This document shows positions 30,514 through 34,062 of a stretch of 34,062 nucleotides of DNA, piece by piece. This stretch comes from Dyella_B sp966430775. GTDB taxonomy: Bacteria; Pseudomonadota; Gammaproteobacteria; Xanthomonadales; Rhodanobacteraceae. The translations under genes and the position numbers were made by a program. The DNA lies in NCBI GenBank assembly GCA_966430775.1, contig CBJMMB010000029.1, positions 1 to 34,062 of the forward strand, read 5' to 3'. The first letter of the stretch is position 1; each line of letters begins with the position of its first letter. The notes under the pieces were generated by a model. That model saw nothing but the letters and a program-made list of their open reading frames with translations. It was not told the origin of the DNA and searched no databases.

Positions 30514-31650
30514 TTACGGCCGGTAGCGGCCCTGCAGTTCCGGATCGATATCCGGCTGCGGCGCGTCGGGCATGGCGCCGCCACGTTCGACGGCCTGCTT
30601 GAGCTGATAGACGTAGGCGAGAATCTGCGCCACCGCGACGTACAGCGCCGACGGAATCTCGTGCCCGATCTCGGTGGTGGCGTACAGTGCGCGCGCCAGC
30701 GGCGGCGCTTCCACCAGCGGAATGCGATGCGCGTCGGCGACCATGCGAATCTGCATGGCGAGCACGTCCAGGCCCTTGGCCACTACCCTCGGCGCACGCA
30801 TGCGCGCATCGTCGTAACGCAGCGCCACCGCGAAGTGCGTGGGGTTGACCACCACCACGTCGGCCTTGGGCACGTCCTGGATCATGCGCAGGCGCGCCAT
30901 CTGGTGCTGCATCTGGCGGATGCGGCCTTTCAGGTGCGGATCGCCTTCGCTTTCGCGGTGTTCGTCCTTCTGCTCCTGCTTGGACATGCGATGCTTGCGC
31001 GCGTAATCGAAACGTTGCCACATAGCATCGAGCGCACCGATCACGCCCAGGATCACCGCAAACAACAACGCCGCATGCGCCACCAGCGACAGCGCGCGGC
31101 CGACACCGGCGCCGATCGCTTCGCGCCCGGTCGCCATCACCGCGGCTTCGTCGTGACGCAGCAATAAAACCAAAGCGATGCCGATCACGGCCACTTTCAA
31201 TAGCGACTTGGCCAGTTCGATCAGACCGTTGAGCGACACCAAGCGGCCAAGGCCGGAGATCGGATCGAGCCGTGCAAAGTTCGGCGTCAGCGCCTGCGAA
31301 CTGAAATTGAAGCCGCCGATCAAGACGGTGGAGCCCACCGCCGCCAGCATGGTCGCGGCGAATACCGGCAGCAGCAGCGCCAGCATGTCGCCTAGCGCTG
31401 CATGCAACACGCGCGACATCAGCTCGTCGCTGAACAAGGCATCGCGCGAATAACCCATGCCCAAGGCATACACGTGCCGCATATGCACGTACATGCTGGA
31501 ACTGTAGGAAAGCAGGATGCTGGCGCCGGCCAGCACCACCATCGCGCCGGACAGATCGCGCGATCGCGGAATCTCGCCTTTCTCGCGCGCTTCCTGGAGG
31601 CGTTTTTCCGACGCTCGTTCGGTGCGGTCTTCGTTTTCGGTTTCGGCCAT
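30514..31650 (-). CDS. flhB: Flagellar export switch protein FlhB
   Basis: 378 residues. The charged N-terminus (MAETENEDRTERASEKRLQE) precedes four membrane helices (about 30-50, 85-115, 140-165, 185-210). The self-cleavage site is N269-P-T-H272 (VVVNPTHFAVALRYDD), at the same residue number as in enterobacterial FlhB. The cytoplasmic domain ends with a short Pro/Asp-rich tail. It controls the switch from hook to filament substrates. Its C-terminal domain is paralogous to the free-standing protein at 18003-18275. Confidence 0.98.
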   Translation of the reverse strand: MAETENEDRTERASEKRLQEAREKGEIPRSRDLSGAMVVLAGASILLSYSSSMYVHMRHVYALGMGYSRDALFSDELMSRVLHAALGDMLALLLPVFAATMLAAVGSTVLIGGFNFSSQALTPNFARLDPISGLGRLVSLNGLIELAKSLLKVAVIGIALVLLLRHDEAAVMATGREAIGAGVGRALSLVAHAALLFAVILGVIGALDAMWQRFDYARKHRMSKQEQKDEHRESEGDPHLKGRIRQMQHQMARLRMIQDVPKADVVVVNPTHFAVALRYDDARMRAPRVVAKGLDVLAMQIRMVADAHRIPLVEAPPLARALYATTEIGHEIPSALYVAVAQILAYVYQLKQAVERGGAMPDAPQPDIDPELQGRYRP

Positions 31651-31660
31651 GGCCTACCCC

Positions 31661-31734
31661 GTAGGTTGGGGTGCAAACCCCAACATCGCCATGTTCGAGG
31701 AACGCGCCATGTTGGGGTTCGCACCCCAACCTAC
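31661..31734. repeat. Paired REP-like hairpins between fliR and flhB
   Basis: GTTGGGGT-GCAA-ACCCCAAC (31665-31684) and its inverted partner GTTGGGGT-TCGC-ACCCCAAC (31711-31730) are flanked by GTAGG and CCTAC, so the two hairpins also pair with each other. It is the same family as 12018-12097 and 16737-16760. Confidence 0.85.
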
Positions 31735-31763
31735 ATAAGCATGGCGGCGCGCGTGTCGCATCA

Positions 31764-32531
31764 TCAAAGCCCCACCAAGCCGCGCATCAACTCCCACCCC
31801 GCCGCCTGCAGCGCCGAATACGCGCCCGCCAACCCACGCAGCGCCAGCCACAACGCAATAAAGCCCATGCAGATGCTGATCGGAAAACCCACCGCAAACA
31901 GATTCATCGCCGGCGACGCGCGACTGGTTGCAGCGAAACCGATATTCACCAGCAGCAGCGCCGTCATCGCCGGCAAGGCCACACGCAGCGCGCCGGCGAA
32001 CAGATCGCCACCGGCCATCACGATCGCCCACAACGATTTGCCATCCACGCCGGTAACGCCCGGCGGCATGCTGCGCAGGCTGTCCGCCAGCAATTGGATC
32101 ACTTGCAGATGGCCGTCCATCGCCAGGAACAGCAGGCTCACCATCACCATGTAGAACTGTCCCAGCACCGGCACACTGGTGTTGCTGGTGGGGCTGATCA
32201 TTTCCGCAAAGCCCAGACCCATACTTTGGCCGACCAGGATGCCGCCGTAGGACACCGCCTGGAAAACCAGCTGCAGCACGAAGCCGATGCTCGCGCCGAT
32301 CAGCATTTGCGTAACCATGGTCGCCACGCCGGCAGCACTGAACAGATCCATCTGCGTGGGCGCAAGCGGCGACAGCACCATCGTCAGCACCACGATCAAC
32401 GCGCCGCGAATGCGCGCCGGCATCACGGTGGCGTTGAAGATCGGCGCCGCCATGCAGAAGCCGCCCACGCGACCCAGCGCCCAGAACATGCCGGACAGCC
32501 AATGGATCAGCGCGGCCAGCTCGATCGTCAC
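31764..32531 (-). CDS. fliR: Flagellar export gate protein FliR
   Basis: 255 residues from GTG 32531 (VTIELAALIHWLSGMFWALG), which overlaps the fliQ stop by four bases (GTGA); a longer frame would overlap fliQ substantially. Six membrane helices are expected, for example from ALIHWLSGMFWALGRVGGFC to ALIVVLTMVL and FMVMVSLLFLAMDGHLQVI-type segments. FliR forms the helical export-gate core with FliP5 and FliQ4. A typical family length supports the start. Confidence 0.97.
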   Translation of the reverse strand: MTIELAALIHWLSGMFWALGRVGGFCMAAPIFNATVMPARIRGALIVVLTMVLSPLAPTQMDLFSAAGVATMVTQMLIGASIGFVLQLVFQAVSYGGILVGQSMGLGFAEMISPTSNTSVPVLGQFYMVMVSLLFLAMDGHLQVIQLLADSLRSMPPGVTGVDGKSLWAIVMAGGDLFAGALRVALPAMTALLLVNIGFAATSRASPAMNLFAVGFPISICMGFIALWLALRGLAGAYSALQAAGWELMRGLVGL

Positions 32532-32797
32532 TTGATCGCCTCCGGCAACCCCACAATGATGTCGTGCGTGAATTGCACCAGCGTGTGCAGCATCCACGGC
32601 CCCGCCAGCAACACCACCGCCGCCATTGCCAGCAGTTTGGGAATGAAGCTGAGCGTCATTTCATGAATCTGCGTGGCGGCCTGCAGAATGCCGATCAGCA
32701 GGCCGACCAGCAGCGCCGCGAGCAGCAGCGGCGCGGCGACGAGCATGCCGATGTAGAGGGCATGCTGGCCGAAGTGGATCACCCATTCAGGCGTCAT
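32528..32797 (-). CDS. fliQ: Flagellar export gate protein FliQ
   Basis: 89 residues from ATG 32797 (MTPEWVIHFGQHALYIGMLV). It has two membrane helices with the conserved QAATQIHEMTLSFIPKL between them. It is a component of the FliPQR core. The length is exactly that of the family. Ten bases separate it from fliP. Confidence 0.97.
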   Translation of the reverse strand: MTPEWVIHFGQHALYIGMLVAAPLLLAALLVGLLIGILQAATQIHEMTLSFIPKLLAMAAVVLLAGPWMLHTLVQFTHDIIVGLPEAIK

Positions 32798-32807
32798 GTG
32801 CGCGCAC

Positions 32808-33746
32808 TCATGTGTAGAAGCTCCCCGCCAAGGTACCCACCAGCAGCGCCCAGCCATCCACCATCACGAACAGCATGATCTTGAACGGCAGCGAGATGAT
32901 CGACGGCGACACCATCGCCATGCCCATCGACATCAACACGCTCGCCACCACCAGATCGATCACCAGGAACGGGATGAACAACAGAAAGCCCATCTGGAAT
33001 GCGGTCTTCAATTCGCTGGTGACGAACGCCGGCATCGCCACGCGGAACGGCACGTCGTCCTTGCTGGCATAGGGTTGTTCTTTCGCCAGATGCGTGAACA
33101 GCTGTAGGTCCGCATCGCGCGTCTGGTTCAGCATGAAATGCTTGAACGGCGCGGCGGCGGCAGGAATGGCGGCTTCCGCGCTGATCTGATGATCCATGTA
33201 TGGCTTCACGCCGTCTTCGTAGGCGCGGTTGAGCACCGGCGACATCACGAACAGCGTGAGGAACAGGGCCAGACCCAGCAGCACCTGATTAGGCGGCGTG
33301 GATTGCGTGGCCAGCGCCTGACGCAGAAAGCTGAGCACGATGATGATGCGCGTGAACGAGGTCATCATCAGCAACACCGCCGGCAGCAGCGTCAGCACCG
33401 TCATCAGCGCGACCACCTGCAGCGACACGCTCCAGTTCTGGCCGCTGCCGGCGTTCTGCACGGTCAGGACGGGGATGCCGGCTTGTTGTGAGATCGGGGC
33501 GATGGGTGCGATCGGTGCAATCGCGGAGGATGTTGCGGTTGTCGTGCTGGCGGTTGCTTGAGCGTTGTGGGGCAGCAGCATCAACGCCAACACCAAAAGA
33601 ATGCCATACATGAACTTGCCAGCAATCTTCCTAAGCCCGTCATCCCAGCGAACGCTGGAATCCAGTGATTTTTGTATATCCAAGGCGCTGGATCCCAGCG
33701 TTCGCTGGGATGACGAAGCTTGGAATTCTCTGCGAAAGAGATTCAT
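32808..33746 (-). CDS. fliP: Flagellar export gate protein FliP (start uncertain)
   Basis: The core (from about residue 95 of 312) is unmistakable: LTLLPAVLLMMTSFTRIIIV, LRQALATQSTPPNQVLLGLA, a periplasmic part, and FMLFI-type helices up to LVGTLAGSFYT. The ATG at 33746 overlaps the fliO stop (ATGA) and gives 312 residues; the ATG at 33611 gives 267, nearer to the usual length. Between them lies an in-frame palindromic repeat (33638-33715). From 33611 the signal peptide (MYGILLVLALMLLP...) would lack a charged n-region, while the preceding residues RKIAGKF would supply one. I therefore prefer 33746, with the repeat as an insertion in the N-terminal region. Confidence 0.93.
   Translation of the reverse strand: MNLFRREFQASSSQRTLGSSALDIQKSLDSSVRWDDGLRKIAGKFMYGILLVLALMLLPHNAQATASTTTATSSAIAPIAPIAPISQQAGIPVLTVQNAGSGQNWSVSLQVVALMTVLTLLPAVLLMMTSFTRIIIVLSFLRQALATQSTPPNQVLLGLALFLTLFVMSPVLNRAYEDGVKPYMDHQISAEAAIPAAAAPFKHFMLNQTRDADLQLFTHLAKEQPYASKDDVPFRVAMPAFVTSELKTAFQMGFLLFIPFLVIDLVVASVLMSMGMAMVSPSIISLPFKIMLFVMVDGWALLVGTLAGSFYT
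33638..33715. repeat. Inverted repeat at the fliO-fliP junction, in frame with fliP
   Basis: Arm 33638-33665 is the reverse complement of 33688-33715 with one mismatch, 22 bases apart. Each arm holds the hairpin ATCCCAGCG-AA-CGCTGGAAT or its partner. Read in the fliP frame it gives SSSQRTLGSSALDIQKSLDS followed by SVRWDDG. Confidence 0.85.
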
Positions 33747-34062
33747 GACTTGCGCCCCAGCCGACTCAACAACTCCGCAAAAGGCGGCATCGGCACCGGC
33801 GCAGGCGCTGCTTCCACCGGCACCGTACCCTCATACACATGCAACGCACGCACACCACCGGCGCCCACGCCCACCAGCAAACGCTTGCCGTCGGCCTCGA
33901 TCAACAACACCCGCTCGCGCGCACTGATCGACATGCTTTCCACGCACCGCAACCGTCGCCCGCCCACGAACTGGCGCGACTGCAGGCGGCGCGTCAGCCA
34001 GCCCGCGGCGAAGATCAACGCGACGATCGCGCCCAGGCTCAACACGACGCGGATCAATTCGC
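33743..34062 (-). CDS. fliO: Flagellar export assembly protein FliO (cut by window end)
   Basis: The frame is open to the last full codon, so the N-terminus lies beyond the window; the TTG at 34057 is not a convincing start. About 106 residues are visible: the end of one membrane helix (VLSLGAIVALIFAAGWLTRR), then the cytoplasmic FliO domain (VESMSISARERVLLIEADGK, LLVGVGAGGVRALH) and a Pro-rich tail ending FAELLSRLGRKS. FliO helps to assemble the FliP ring. Its TGA overlaps the upstream fliP ATG. Confidence 0.93.
   Translation of the reverse strand, partial: ELIRVVLSLGAIVALIFAAGWLTRRLQSRQFVGGRRLRCVESMSISARERVLLIEADGKRLLVGVGAGGVRALHVYEGTVPVEAAPAPVPMPPFAELLSRLGRKS

Noticed and set aside
29176..31167. 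A 663-residue plus-strand frame rich in His, Arg and Gln.
   Set aside because: Antisense of flhA and flhB.
1..34062. tRNA, rRNA, CRISPR array, insertion sequence or integrase.
   Set aside because: None seen on either strand; the repeats present are palindromic REP-type elements without regular spacers or a transposase gene.

Overview
The window looks like a chromosomal segment of a GC-rich gammaproteobacterium of the order Xanthomonadales, most likely family Rhodanobacteraceae (Dyella, Rhodanobacter, Luteibacter or Frateuria type). This rests on gene order (fliOPQR-flhB-flhA-flhF-flhG-fliA-cheY-cheZ-cheA-motC-motD-cheW, the polar-flagellum arrangement shared by Pseudomonas and Xanthomonas), base composition and the abundance of paired palindromic intergenic repeats. 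The genus is inference; no rRNA is present.

Layout. (1) 1-5058 is accessory: the end of an outer-membrane beta-barrel gene, a 504-bp intergenic region with a possible structured leader, a secreted PKD-domain protein with an HExxE motif, two nearly identical small secreted proteins each carried on its own complete transcription unit (sigma-28-type promoter, gene, terminator), and a two-gene minus-strand operon that looks like a periplasmic inhibitor plus a cysteine-histidine (NlpC/P60- or CHAP-like) hydrolase. (2) 5204-16667 on the minus strand is a chemotaxis operon, read from high to low coordinates: STAS - cheY - cheA - mcp (Cache) - cheW - mcp (four-helix sensor) - cheR - cheD - cheB - mcp (no periplasmic sensor) - STAS. 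(3) 16702-18275 holds a divergent pair of sigma-28-type promoters and a plus-strand fliK-like/fhlB-like gene pair. (4) 18293-19146 is a TacAT-type (GNAT/DUF1778) toxin-antitoxin module with its own strong sigma-70-type promoter, lying between flagellar genes. (5) 19200-34062 on the minus strand is the core late/middle flagellar cluster: fliO (cut by the window end), fliP, fliQ, fliR, flhB, flhA, flhF, flhG, fliA, cheY, cheZ, cheA, motC, motD, cheW.

How it works together. FlhF and FlhG set flagellar placement and number, FliOPQR/FlhAB form the export gate, MotC/MotD are a stator set, and FliA (sigma-28) is encoded here. Five well-formed FliA-type promoters (TAAAGTTT-N11-GCCGATAA-like, all with exactly 11 bases between the boxes) lie in this same window: in front of both small secreted proteins, on both strands of the 16.7-kb divergent region, and in front of cheW at 11.9 kb. 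The second chemotaxis operon, the fliK-like pair and the small secreted proteins are therefore probably co-regulated with motility. The small secreted proteins are the most likely undescribed members of that regulon.

Other points of interest: a triplicated motif in the CheA linker that resembles the CheY-binding tail of the neighbouring CheZ, a shared GE(I/V)ELF carboxy-terminus on CheD and an MCP, STAS proteins at both ends of the chemotaxis operon, and a palindromic repeat that lies in frame at the start of fliP.
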